Below, piece by piece: positions 41,752 through 49,495 of a stretch of DNA of 64,000 nucleotides. Both the position numbers and the translations under genes were made by a program. This DNA is from Olsenella_L kribbiana (GTDB taxonomy: Bacteria > Actinomycetota > Coriobacteriia > Coriobacteriales > Atopobiaceae). Below the pieces are notes generated by a model. It had not been told where the DNA came from, ran no database searches, and saw only the letters and a list, made by a program, of their open reading frames with translations. Within the stretch, counting starts at the first letter, position 1, and every line of letters starts with the position of its first letter. Location: positions 1-64,000 of the forward strand of contig NZ_JAZGJP010000002.1 of assembly GCF_036408795.1 (NCBI RefSeq), read 5' to 3'.

Positions 41752-42627
41752 TCAGGACATGAGCCAGCTGGAGACGAACGAGAATGTGGCATCCTCGAAC
41801 GCATTCACCCGCTCATGCGCCCATCTAGGATAGACATTGCGTGTGACAGGACCTGAGAGCGCAGAGGCAAGGACATCCTGCGCCTCAGGAGGGGTGACGG
41901 AATCGAGCCCCGAGGCCCCGAAGAGCACCGGAGCCCCGATGGCAGGAGCGCATGCTTCTGCCTGGGCATACGAGAGCGTACGGAAGAGATCGTCTGACGT
42001 CTTTGCCAGAGGATCCTTCTCCCGGAAGTAGCGTGTGAGGCCGGAGGCGATGCCTTCGGGCATCCCCTTCTCCCAGACACGCCTCAAGGCGCAGGGCAGA
42101 GGGTTGAGGATGCAGAAGAGATCTGCTCCCCTGCCCTCAAGCGCTCCTGCTGCGGCAACGCTCAGACCGGCACCCAATCCTTCGCCGTAGACAATCAGCG
42201 GCACGCTCGGAAAGAGCCTGCGTGCGAGCAGCATCGCCTCTGCCGCATCCTTCTCCTGGCGGATGAGAGCAAGGCTCGCTGGCGCTCCTGCCACATAGCC
42301 TTCGCAGACATCCTCGGACCAGAACCTGCGCTCCGGCGAGAGCACGGCGCATCCGAGCGCGAGCCAGCGCCCCAGATGGTGCCAGCCACGCACGGGACGC
42401 CCTGCATCGTGGAAGGCACAGACGACGGCAAGCGGCGAGATGCGTGCAGGCTCGAGCATGCGTGCCTTGAGCACCTGCCCGTCCTCTGCCTTCCAGAAAA
42501 CTGTCTGGGCCCTTCCGGAAGCAGTCGAGTAGGCAGGCTCTGGCTCTGTCGACACGAGCTCAGGCACAGCCCCTGAGAGCTGTCCCTTCCAGAAGGAAGC
42601 GATCTCTTCGAAGCTGGCGTCTGCCAT
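41752..42627 (-). CDS. Acetylxylan esterase-like protein lacking the catalytic serine
   Basis: The 291-aa alpha/beta-hydrolase protein resembles the AXE1/cephalosporin-C deacetylase encoded just upstream, aligning over the whole chain (for example IVYGEGLGAG against FVYGDSQGGG). At the nucleophile position the G-x-S-x-G elbow reads G-E-G-L-G with Gly150, and the acid loop is shortened (SGLDSVTPPEA), while the histidine region RWAHERVNAF (His271) remains. It is probably not an active esterase. It overlaps the active paralogue's stop by one base (TGATG), so both are co-translated. A binding, chaperone or partner role is speculation. Confidence 0.8.
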   Translation of the reverse strand: MADASFEEIASFWKGQLSGAVPELVSTEPEPAYSTASGRAQTVFWKAEDGQVLKARMLEPARISPLAVVCAFHDAGRPVRGWHHLGRWLALGCAVLSPERRFWSEDVCEGYVAGAPASLALIRQEKDAAEAMLLARRLFPSVPLIVYGEGLGAGLSVAAAGALEGRGADLFCILNPLPCALRRVWEKGMPEGIASGLTRYFREKDPLAKTSDDLFRTLSYAQAEACAPAIGAPVLFGASGLDSVTPPEAQDVLASALSGPVTRNVYPRWAHERVNAFEDATFSFVSSWLMS

Positions 42628-43583
42628 CAGAGGCCCTCCTTCCCGAAGAAGGCGATGAGCACATCGTCGAAGGCCTGTATCTCCTCATGTCCGAAGGCAG
42701 GATAGAAGAGACGCCGCTTCGGACACTGGAGGCGCTCGTAGACTGCATCCTGCGTCGCAGGCGGGCAGATCTCATCTGCGAGCCCGGTGCCGAAGAGCAC
42801 CGGACACTGCACATACGGAGCAAACGAGGCCGTATCGATATAGGCAAGCTTCGAGAAGGCCTCCTCTGCCTTGGCGCCGTCCGCATCGAACCAGCGGGCC
42901 CAGTAGCGCAGGCCTTCATAGGCAACAGCATCGGCACCGAGCTCCATCACTTTCCGGAAATCCGAGAGGAAGGGATAGAGGATGCCTGCCGCTGCCACTT
43001 CAGGGTTCAGGGCCGCCGCAGCAAGACCCACTCCCCCTCCCTGCGAATCGCCGTAGACGAAGGTCTGGGCGTGGGCAAGCCGAGGCTCTGCCGCAAGCAC
43101 CCGGAAGAGGATCCGGATGTCCTGCTGCAGGCGCACATAGTAGAGGTCCTTCGGCTCGCCTTCGAGCCCCAGCACGACATGTCCTGCGACCGTCGTGCCC
43201 GGAAAGCCCCCTACATCTTCCGAGCGTCCTCCCTGACCAGGGTTGTCCATCGAGACAAGAATCATGCCTTCTGCTGCCCAGGAGGCATTCTCGAGCCAGG
43301 AACGGGTGCGTCCCGGATACCCATGGAAGCGCATGAGCAGCGGAAGGGGGCCGCTCCCTGCAAAGGCCTCGGTCGGCACCAGGACCTTTGCATAGAGCTG
43401 GGCGCCACGCATGCCACGGAACCAGAGGTCATAGGGCACCGCGCAGGGAGCCGGTGTCACCTCGGAAGCTGGCACGAGCTCCCAGGAAAGAGGCACGGCA
43501 TCTGCTTCAGCCATGCGCTCTTTCCAGAAGGAGGAGAAATCCTCGGGCTCCCGAAAGCTTTCTATGGGATAGCCGGCATCCAT
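42627..43583 (-). CDS. Acetyl esterase (AXE1 / cephalosporin-C deacetylase family)
   Basis: The 318-aa alpha/beta hydrolase has the full catalytic triad: Ser180 in YGDSQGGG, Asp270 in GTGLADEICPP and His299 in AFGHEEIQAF, with the family motif FHGYPGRTRSW and DNPGQGGRSED. Family members deacetylate sugars. In a nan operon the likely substrate is O-acetylated sialic acid, as for AXE1-type genes in pneumococcal nan clusters. It has no signal peptide, so it acts after import. The ribosome site is weak; the gene starts 6 bp after satD. Confidence 0.9.
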   Translation of the reverse strand: MDAGYPIESFREPEDFSSFWKERMAEADAVPLSWELVPASEVTPAPCAVPYDLWFRGMRGAQLYAKVLVPTEAFAGSGPLPLLMRFHGYPGRTRSWLENASWAAEGMILVSMDNPGQGGRSEDVGGFPGTTVAGHVVLGLEGEPKDLYYVRLQQDIRILFRVLAAEPRLAHAQTFVYGDSQGGGVGLAAAALNPEVAAAGILYPFLSDFRKVMELGADAVAYEGLRYWARWFDADGAKAEEAFSKLAYIDTASFAPYVQCPVLFGTGLADEICPPATQDAVYERLQCPKRRLFYPAFGHEEIQAFDDVLIAFFGKEGL

Positions 43584-43588
43584 CGCAT

Positions 43589-44428
43589 CTATTGCCCGAG
43601 CTTCGGATGGAGAAGCGACGGCGCAGCACCGAGGAGCGTCTTCGTATAGGGATCCTGCGGGTGCTCGAAGACCTGCTTAGCTGGACCTTCCTCCATGATC
43701 TGTCCGTGGTTCATGACAATGATGCGGTCAGAGATGTAGCGCACGGTCTGGATATCGTGGCTGATGAACATCATCGACAGCCCCAGATCGTGCTTGAGGT
43801 CGGTGAGCAGGTTCAGGATCTGGGCACGCACGGAGACATCGAGGGCGCTTGTCGGCTCGTCTGCAATGATGGCAGACGGGTTCAGGGACATGGCACGGGC
43901 GATTGCGACACGCTGGCGCTGGCCGCCGGAGAGCTGGCCCGGAAGGGCGCGCAGGGCGCTCTTGGGAAGGCCGACAAGCCCGATGAGCTCGCTGATGCGC
44001 TTCTCCTGCTCTGCTTCCGTGCCGACATGATGCACGAGCAGCGGGTCGAGCAGCTGGTCATGCACGATCATGCGCGGATTCAGAGCCGTGGCCGGATCCT
44101 GGAAGACGACGGAGACGACGCGTCCGATCTCCTTCCTGAGCTCGGGCGTCCTCTTCGTGACATCGCGTCCCTTGAAGTAGACATGTCCCTGCGTAGGTGC
44201 CTGGAGGCCGCACATGACATTGGCAGTCGTCGACTTGCCGCAGCCCGACTCGCCGACGATGCCGATGGTCTCGCCGGGCATGAGCTTGATGCTCACGTTC
44301 TGCACGGCGTGCACGAGATTCGGATGGAGCAGCGTGCCGGTACGGGTCTTGAACGTGACCGATATGTCATCGAGGAAGATGATCGGCGTGTCCTTGTCCT
44401 GGGACACGGTCTTGGTATCTTCTGCCAT
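43589..44428 (-). CDS. satD: Sat-type sialic-acid ABC transporter ATPase (OppF-like)
   Basis: The 279-aa ATPase has Walker A GESGCGKSTT, signature LSGGQRQRVAIA and Walker B AIIADEPTSALD, and is of the OppF/DppF type. It pairs with the ATPase half of the fused gene immediately upstream (3 bp gap). AAGGAGG precedes its start. The gene symbol is by analogy with the SatABCD importer of Haemophilus ducreyi; the specificity is inferred from the nan genes that follow. Confidence 0.88.
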   Translation of the reverse strand: MAEDTKTVSQDKDTPIIFLDDISVTFKTRTGTLLHPNLVHAVQNVSIKLMPGETIGIVGESGCGKSTTANVMCGLQAPTQGHVYFKGRDVTKRTPELRKEIGRVVSVVFQDPATALNPRMIVHDQLLDPLLVHHVGTEAEQEKRISELIGLVGLPKSALRALPGQLSGGQRQRVAIARAMSLNPSAIIADEPTSALDVSVRAQILNLLTDLKHDLGLSMMFISHDIQTVRYISDRIIVMNHGQIMEEGPAKQVFEHPQDPYTKTLLGAAPSLLHPKLGQ

Positions 44429-44430
44429 CG

Positions 44431-46482
44431 CTACTTCGCCTCCTTGGCGCCTGCGAGGGTTGCGAGGTACGGGGTGAGCCCGTTCTCCTCGAGATAGCTG
44501 TCGGGAAGCTCGGAGAACTTGTGGTGCTTCGAGGCATCAGGCAGCTGCTTGATGACGGGATGGACATCGAGGCCGAGCGTCGGGTGGCTCGAGCGCGGAG
44601 CGAAGCGGTCGCCCTTCGGGAAGTCCTCTGGAGACGGGACCGAGCCCGGCACCTGGTGGAGCCTCGTGCCGTCCTTGGCGCCTTCCTCGATCGAGAGGAC
44701 CGATCCCAGAAGGCCACGGGTGTACTCGTGGATCGGGTTCGTCAGGAGCTCGCGCGTCGGCGCCTGCTCGACGACCTGGCCTGCATACATGACCGTGATC
44801 TCGGAGGCAACTTCTGCCACGAGTGCCAGGTCGTGGCTCACGAAGATCATTGCGAAGCCGAGTTTGGCCTGAAGATCGTTCAGGAGCTTGATGACCTGCT
44901 TCTGGACCGTGACGTCGAGAGCCGTGGTCGGCTCGTCGCAGATGACAAGGGACGGGTCGCGCGTCAGAGCCATAGCGATGAGGACGCGCTGACGCTGGCC
45001 GCCGGAGAGCTCATGCGGATAGGACTCGAGCGTGCGCTTCGGGTCGAGGCCGACGAGCTCGAGAAGCTCTTCTGCAGACCTCGTGCCGCCGCGCTCCGTG
45101 AGCTGCTTCATCTGCGTCGAGATGAGCATGGAGGGGTTCAAGGACGAAAGGGCGTCCTGGTAGACCATGGCAAGCTCGGTGCCGAGGAGCTGGCGGTGCT
45201 CTTCGCGCGAGAGCTTCAAGAGGTCCTGGCCCTTGTAGAGCACCTCGCCCGTGATGGTCTCCTTCGGGTCCGTGAGGCCCATGATGACCTTCGTCGTGAT
45301 CGACTTGCCGCAGCCAGACTCGCCCACGAGCGCCATGCACTGGCCGGGGCGCACATCGAAGGACACATTGTCCACGACGTGCACAGAGCCATGCGACTCG
45401 AAGCTGATCGAGAGGTTCTTGACCTGGAGGAGCGGCTCGACCGAGAAGTCGGGAACGTGGCGGTCGGTACGCTTGAGCTCGACTTCCTTGAGCGCTGCAA
45501 GACGGCGACGGAGTGCCGGCTCCTGCTCCTTGTAGGCACGCACAGGATCGGAGGCGAGGATGTCGTCCTTGCGCCTGGACTCTGCGTTGTCTGCATCGAT
45601 CGGAGCGCCAGGCGCTGCTGCCATAGCGTCAGTCAGGCCCTCGGAGAGGATGTTCAAGGCAAGGCAGGTGATCATGATGGCAAGGCCCGGGAATACTGCC
45701 TGCCACCAGCGTCCTGCAAGGACGCCCTGGCGGGCATTGGAGAGGATGTTGCCCCAGGTCGGCGTCGGCTCGGTGATGCCGGCTCCGATGAAGGTGAGCG
45801 ATGCCTCGAAGATGATTGCGTCAGCGACGAGCGTGACCGTGAAGACCATGATCGGAGCGATGCAGTTCCTGAGCACGTGGCGCCAGAGGATCCAGGGCGC
45901 ACGGGCACCGGAGACAATGACAGCACGGACATAGTCCTCGCCGTACTCGGAGACGACGTTCGCACGCACGATGCGGGCAATCTGCGGCGTATACATGAAG
46001 CCGATCGAGAAGATGATAGCCGGCACGGAGTTGCCGAGGATCGTCACGAAGACAGCGGCAAGCGCGATGCCCGGAATCGACATGATGATGTCGAGGATGC
46101 GCATGATGACTTCAGATACCGCCTTGCGCGACACAGCAGCAAGCGCGCCGATGATGGAGCCGCACACAAGTGCCATGCCGGTGGCACCGAAGCCGATGAT
46201 CAGCGAGTAGCGGCCACCGTAGAGCATGCGGGAGAGGATGTCTCTGCCCTTGTCGTCGGTACCGAAGAGGAACCCATCTCCTGGTGCCATGCGGGCATTG
46301 AAGATTTCGGTCGGGTTGTGCGGGGCAAGGATGGGCGCCAGGATCGAAGCTGCCGCCACGAGGATGAGGAGTACGAGCGAGATCTTCGAAGAGGTGCGCA
46401 TCTTCTTCCAGCCGCCGAACTTCTTGTTCTGGGCCGCAGCCTCTTCGAGCTTCTTTGTCTGCTCTTCGCGAATCTTCTGCAT
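44431..46482 (-). CDS. satC: Sat-type sialic-acid ABC transporter, fused permease-ATPase
   Basis: The 683-aa protein joins an OppC-type permease (about 1-300; EAA-like loop VSEYGEDYVRAVIVSGA) to an OppD-type ATPase (about 350-640; Walker A GESGCGKSIT, signature LSGGQRQRVLIA, Walker B VICDEPTTALD, then the Opp C-terminal extension). This permease-ATPase fusion is, as I recall, also a feature of the dipeptide-family sialic-acid importers of some actinobacteria. It starts 1 bp after the satB stop, with AAGGACGG upstream. Confidence 0.9.
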   Translation of the reverse strand: MQKIREEQTKKLEEAAAQNKKFGGWKKMRTSSKISLVLLILVAAASILAPILAPHNPTEIFNARMAPGDGFLFGTDDKGRDILSRMLYGGRYSLIIGFGATGMALVCGSIIGALAAVSRKAVSEVIMRILDIIMSIPGIALAAVFVTILGNSVPAIIFSIGFMYTPQIARIVRANVVSEYGEDYVRAVIVSGARAPWILWRHVLRNCIAPIMVFTVTLVADAIIFEASLTFIGAGITEPTPTWGNILSNARQGVLAGRWWQAVFPGLAIMITCLALNILSEGLTDAMAAAPGAPIDADNAESRRKDDILASDPVRAYKEQEPALRRRLAALKEVELKRTDRHVPDFSVEPLLQVKNLSISFESHGSVHVVDNVSFDVRPGQCMALVGESGCGKSITTKVIMGLTDPKETITGEVLYKGQDLLKLSREEHRQLLGTELAMVYQDALSSLNPSMLISTQMKQLTERGGTRSAEELLELVGLDPKRTLESYPHELSGGQRQRVLIAMALTRDPSLVICDEPTTALDVTVQKQVIKLLNDLQAKLGFAMIFVSHDLALVAEVASEITVMYAGQVVEQAPTRELLTNPIHEYTRGLLGSVLSIEEGAKDGTRLHQVPGSVPSPEDFPKGDRFAPRSSHPTLGLDVHPVIKQLPDASKHHKFSELPDSYLEENGLTPYLATLAGAKEAK

Positions 46483-46483
46483 G

Positions 46484-47440
46484 CTACACCGTCCTTATGC
46501 GCGGGTTGATGAGGAGGTAGAGCATGTCGACCACGATGTTGATGATGATGAAGGAGAGGGCGACGACAATGACGACACCTTGGACGAGCATCGTCTCATT
46601 GCCCTGGATTCCTTCGAGGATGGCCGTGCCCATGCCCGGCAGGTTGAAGATGACCTCGATGACGACAGCGCCGCCCATGAGGTAGCCGATCTTGAGGCCG
46701 AGGGTCGTGACCGGCGTGATGAGGGCATTGCGCAGGACATTGCGTCCGACGACGACACGCTCAGGCAGACCGGCACCGCGAGCCGTCTTGACATAGTCCT
46801 TGTCAAGCTCCTCGACCATGGCGGTACGCACGATACGCGTCATCTGGCCGGTGAGCGGGAAGGCAAGGGCGATGGCCGGCATCAGCATGCGGGCAAGGTA
46901 GCCGCCCGGATTTGCCGAGAACGCCGGCAGCTGGCCCGATGCCGGAAGGACATGCAGATACGACGAGAAGAGAAGGATGAGAAGCACGGCGAGCCAGAAG
47001 GACGGCGTCGCGATGCCTGCAATCGAAATGACGCGGATCAGCTGGTCAGGCCACTTGTCCCTATAGAGTGCCGCAAGGACACCCAGCAGAAACGACACAA
47101 TAGCGCCGATGATGAGGCCGATGAACGTGAGCTGCATCGTGACCGGCAGGGCCTGGGAGATGCGCTCGCCGACGGAGTAGTTTGCAGCACCATAGGTACC
47201 GAGGTCTCCATGCAGGAGATCTCCCATATAGCGGACATAGCGGACTGGCCATGGATCGTCGAGGCCGTGCTCCTCATGGTACTGGGCTACGGCTTCAGGC
47301 GTGGCAGACTCGCCCAATGCATTGTAGGCAGGGTCGACCTTCGAGAACGACATCAGGAAGAATACGAGTATCGTGACGCCGAAGGCCATGATCGGCAATG
47401 CGATGAGCCGCCGGCCGATAAGGCGCAGAAGGTTGTTCAC
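46484..47440 (-). CDS. satB: Sat-type sialic-acid ABC transporter permease (OppB-like)
   Basis: The 318-aa permease starts VNNLLRLIGRRLIALP with six helices, the proximal-loop segment LLHGDLGTYG and the EAA-type loop VEELDKDYVKTARGAGL. GTG 47440 is chosen as start because GAAAGGGGAG is a few bases upstream; the longer ATG version adds a Pro/Gly-rich tail without membrane character. A hairpin separates it from satA. Confidence 0.9.
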   Translation of the reverse strand: MNNLLRLIGRRLIALPIMAFGVTILVFFLMSFSKVDPAYNALGESATPEAVAQYHEEHGLDDPWPVRYVRYMGDLLHGDLGTYGAANYSVGERISQALPVTMQLTFIGLIIGAIVSFLLGVLAALYRDKWPDQLIRVISIAGIATPSFWLAVLLILLFSSYLHVLPASGQLPAFSANPGGYLARMLMPAIALAFPLTGQMTRIVRTAMVEELDKDYVKTARGAGLPERVVVGRNVLRNALITPVTTLGLKIGYLMGGAVVIEVIFNLPGMGTAILEGIQGNETMLVQGVVIVVALSFIIINIVVDMLYLLINPRIRTV

Positions 47441-47476
47441 GCGCTCCCCTTTCTCTTGCTGCGTACATGAAGTGGG

Positions 47477-47502
47477 GCCCGGAGAACTGGGGTCCTCCGG
47501 GC
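47477..47502 (-). terminator. Intercistronic hairpin between satA and satB
   Basis: GCCCGGAG (47477-47484) and CTCCGGGC (47495-47502) form a perfect 8-bp stem in the 119-bp gap. No U-tract follows. Such hairpins often stabilise binding-protein mRNA or reduce downstream expression. Confidence 0.55.
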
Positions 47503-47559
47503 CTCCCGGCGGAGGCATCTATCGAGGCCTCCGAAATTCGCTGGACAAGCCCAGGCGGA

Positions 47560-49179
47560 CTAGGCAGAGACGGTGACAGCGTCGATGAACGACAGGCCGG
47601 TCGTGCCGATGCCCTTGAAGTTCTTGATGGCAACGCCGTTGGGTGCCTTCGAGGTGTCCTGCCAGGAGCCGGTGCAGGTCTGGACCTGGAGCACCGGATA
47701 GAGGACGCAGTTGTCGGCAATGAGGTCGAAGCACTTGTTCCAGGTCTCCTGCTGCTCGGAGCCGCTCTGTGTGAGAGCGGTGCTCATGAGCGACTGGAGC
47801 TGCTTCCACTCGTCGGAGGTGTTCCACGGGCAGCGCGTCTTCATCCAGGTGTTGTCGCCGTACCACCAGTTCATGAGGAGGTCAGGATCGGCGCCGAAGC
47901 AGGACGGATCGCCCGGGGCGAGCAGGAGGTCATAGGAGTTGTCGCCGGTGTCGATGGCGGCATAGGTGGCCGCAGACGTATCGGTCGCGATCGTGACATT
48001 GAAGCCGAGGGCGTCGAGGTCTTCCTTGACCTGCGTTGCCATTGCCACGACCTGCTCGTTGTCCGTCGTGCGGAGCTGCACGGCACCCGGCGTGATGCCA
48101 GCTTCGGCGAGCAGGCTCTTGGCCTTGTCCGGATCGTGCGTGAAGACCGTCGAGGCCTTGTGGTAGTTCGTGAAGTTCTCGGGCAGGTAGCACGTCGGTG
48201 CTGCGGCAAGGCCCGCGAAGGCATTGTTGATCATCTTGTCGTAGTCAAGCGCATACATGACAGCCTGACGGACACGCTTGTCGTTCCACGGCGCCTTCGC
48301 GACATCGAACATCATGAACCTGGTGCCAAAGCCCTGGACCTTGTCGATGTTGCAGCCGAGGTTCGTGAGCGTATCGACCGCGTCGGCCGTGACCATCTCC
48401 ATGACGAGGGTGGAGCCTTCCTGCTCTGCCGTCAGGCGTGCCGTCGCATCCTTCAGGACGTCGTAGTGGATCTTCTCGTCCTTGGCAGGATGGTCGCCGT
48501 TGTAGTTCGGGTTCGGGACGAGCTCGAGCGAGCTATCGGAGATCGTGTCATACATCCAGGGACCCGAGCCGATCGGCTTCTTTGTCATTTCGTCCTTCGT
48601 CGAGCTTGCCGGCACGACGCGGATGATGGCGAGGCGCTCCTTGATGAGCGAGAAGTTCGGGACGTTCGTCTTGATTGTGAGTGTCTTGTCATCCTTCTTC
48701 TGGATGTCGGCGATGGGGGCAAGCATCGAGGTATAGATGTTGCCGCTCCAGTCGGCCGCCTTGCCGGACGAGCGCTGGAAGGACTCGATGACGTCCTCAG
48801 GCGTCACGGCGTTGCCGTCGGAGAACTTTGCTCCGTCGCGCAGGGTGACCTCGAACGTCGTGTCGTCGACCTTCTTGGGGTCGTCGGCAGCAAGCTCGTT
48901 GAACGTGCTGTAGTCATGGAAATCGATGCCATAGAGGCCTTCGACGACCTGCCAGTTCGTGCCGCAGGCAAGAGCGGAGGACGTGCTCGACGGATCGTAG
49001 TTCTGCGTGCTGTAGGCGGTGCCGGCCGTGATCGTGCCGCCACCCTCGGTGCCAGCCTGGGAGCTGGAAGAAGACGAGCTGGAGCTGCTCGAGCCCGAGC
49101 CTCCGCATGCAGCAAGGCCCAGAACGGCTGCAGAGGCACCCGTCAATCCGATGAAGTTCCTACGTGTGAGATTGTTCAT
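47560..49179 (-). CDS. satA: Sat-type sialic-acid ABC transporter binding lipoprotein
   Basis: The 539-aa SBP family 5 protein has a twin-arginine motif (LTRRNFIGLTG), lipobox LAAC and a Gly/Ser linker, so it is likely exported folded and lipid-anchored. Sequence alone would say peptide binding; the following nan genes support sialic acid. ATG 49179 has AAAGGGGAG upstream. It is the first gene of an operon that runs through satBCD, the two esterase-family genes, nanA, nanK and nanE. Confidence 0.87.
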   Translation of the reverse strand: MNNLTRRNFIGLTGASAAVLGLAACGGSGSSSSSSSSSSSQAGTEGGGTITAGTAYSTQNYDPSSTSSALACGTNWQVVEGLYGIDFHDYSTFNELAADDPKKVDDTTFEVTLRDGAKFSDGNAVTPEDVIESFQRSSGKAADWSGNIYTSMLAPIADIQKKDDKTLTIKTNVPNFSLIKERLAIIRVVPASSTKDEMTKKPIGSGPWMYDTISDSSLELVPNPNYNGDHPAKDEKIHYDVLKDATARLTAEQEGSTLVMEMVTADAVDTLTNLGCNIDKVQGFGTRFMMFDVAKAPWNDKRVRQAVMYALDYDKMINNAFAGLAAAPTCYLPENFTNYHKASTVFTHDPDKAKSLLAEAGITPGAVQLRTTDNEQVVAMATQVKEDLDALGFNVTIATDTSAATYAAIDTGDNSYDLLLAPGDPSCFGADPDLLMNWWYGDNTWMKTRCPWNTSDEWKQLQSLMSTALTQSGSEQQETWNKCFDLIADNCVLYPVLQVQTCTGSWQDTSKAPNGVAIKNFKGIGTTGLSFIDAVTVSA

Positions 49180-49222
49180 GGTTCTCCCCTTTCGCAGTGC
49201 ATGGTGCTTGGAACTGCCGCTC

Positions 49223-49246
49223 CAGACGCTTCCCGTCAAGCGTCTG
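49223..49246. promoter_or_regulatory. Perfect inverted repeat in the sat-nan leader
   Basis: CAGACGCTT (49223-49231) and AAGCGTCTG (49238-49246) are exact reverse complements separated by 6 bp, between the putative -10 box and the satA start. It is a repressor site or an RNA hairpin in the leader. Confidence 0.55.
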
Positions 49247-49263
49247 AGGCCGGCCCTGATGGC

Positions 49264-49292
49264 ACCTATATTGCACTCTTGCAGAAGCTGGA
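49264..49292 (-). promoter_or_regulatory. Putative promoter of the sat-nan operon
   Basis: On the minus strand, TTCCAG and TATAGG are separated by 17 bp, about 85 bp upstream of satA. The -35 is weak, consistent with a regulated promoter. Confidence 0.4.
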
Positions 49293-49296
49293 ACCG

Positions 49297-49316
49297 TTAC
49301 CAATTAGGAAATTGGT
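49297..49316. promoter_or_regulatory. Operator-like palindrome upstream of the sat-nan promoter
   Basis: TACCAATT (49297-49304) and AATTGGTA (49309-49316) are exact reverse complements with a 4-bp spacer, directly upstream of the putative -35. This position suits an activator or a repressor of the sialic-acid operon. No regulator gene is adjacent. Confidence 0.55.
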
Positions 49317-49495
49317 AGTAACCATCGCCCAATGGAAAACTGCATAATCCCAGTGGTGCAATGCTCCAATCAGACGGTTTGCACGTTCTTTCCACAAACA
49401 GGAGAACAGCAGCCCAGCCTTCCTGCATCGCTGAGCTGCCGTTTATCTAAATCGCTGATATAAAAGCTTTTCCGTTACAGACAATTGATGAATTG

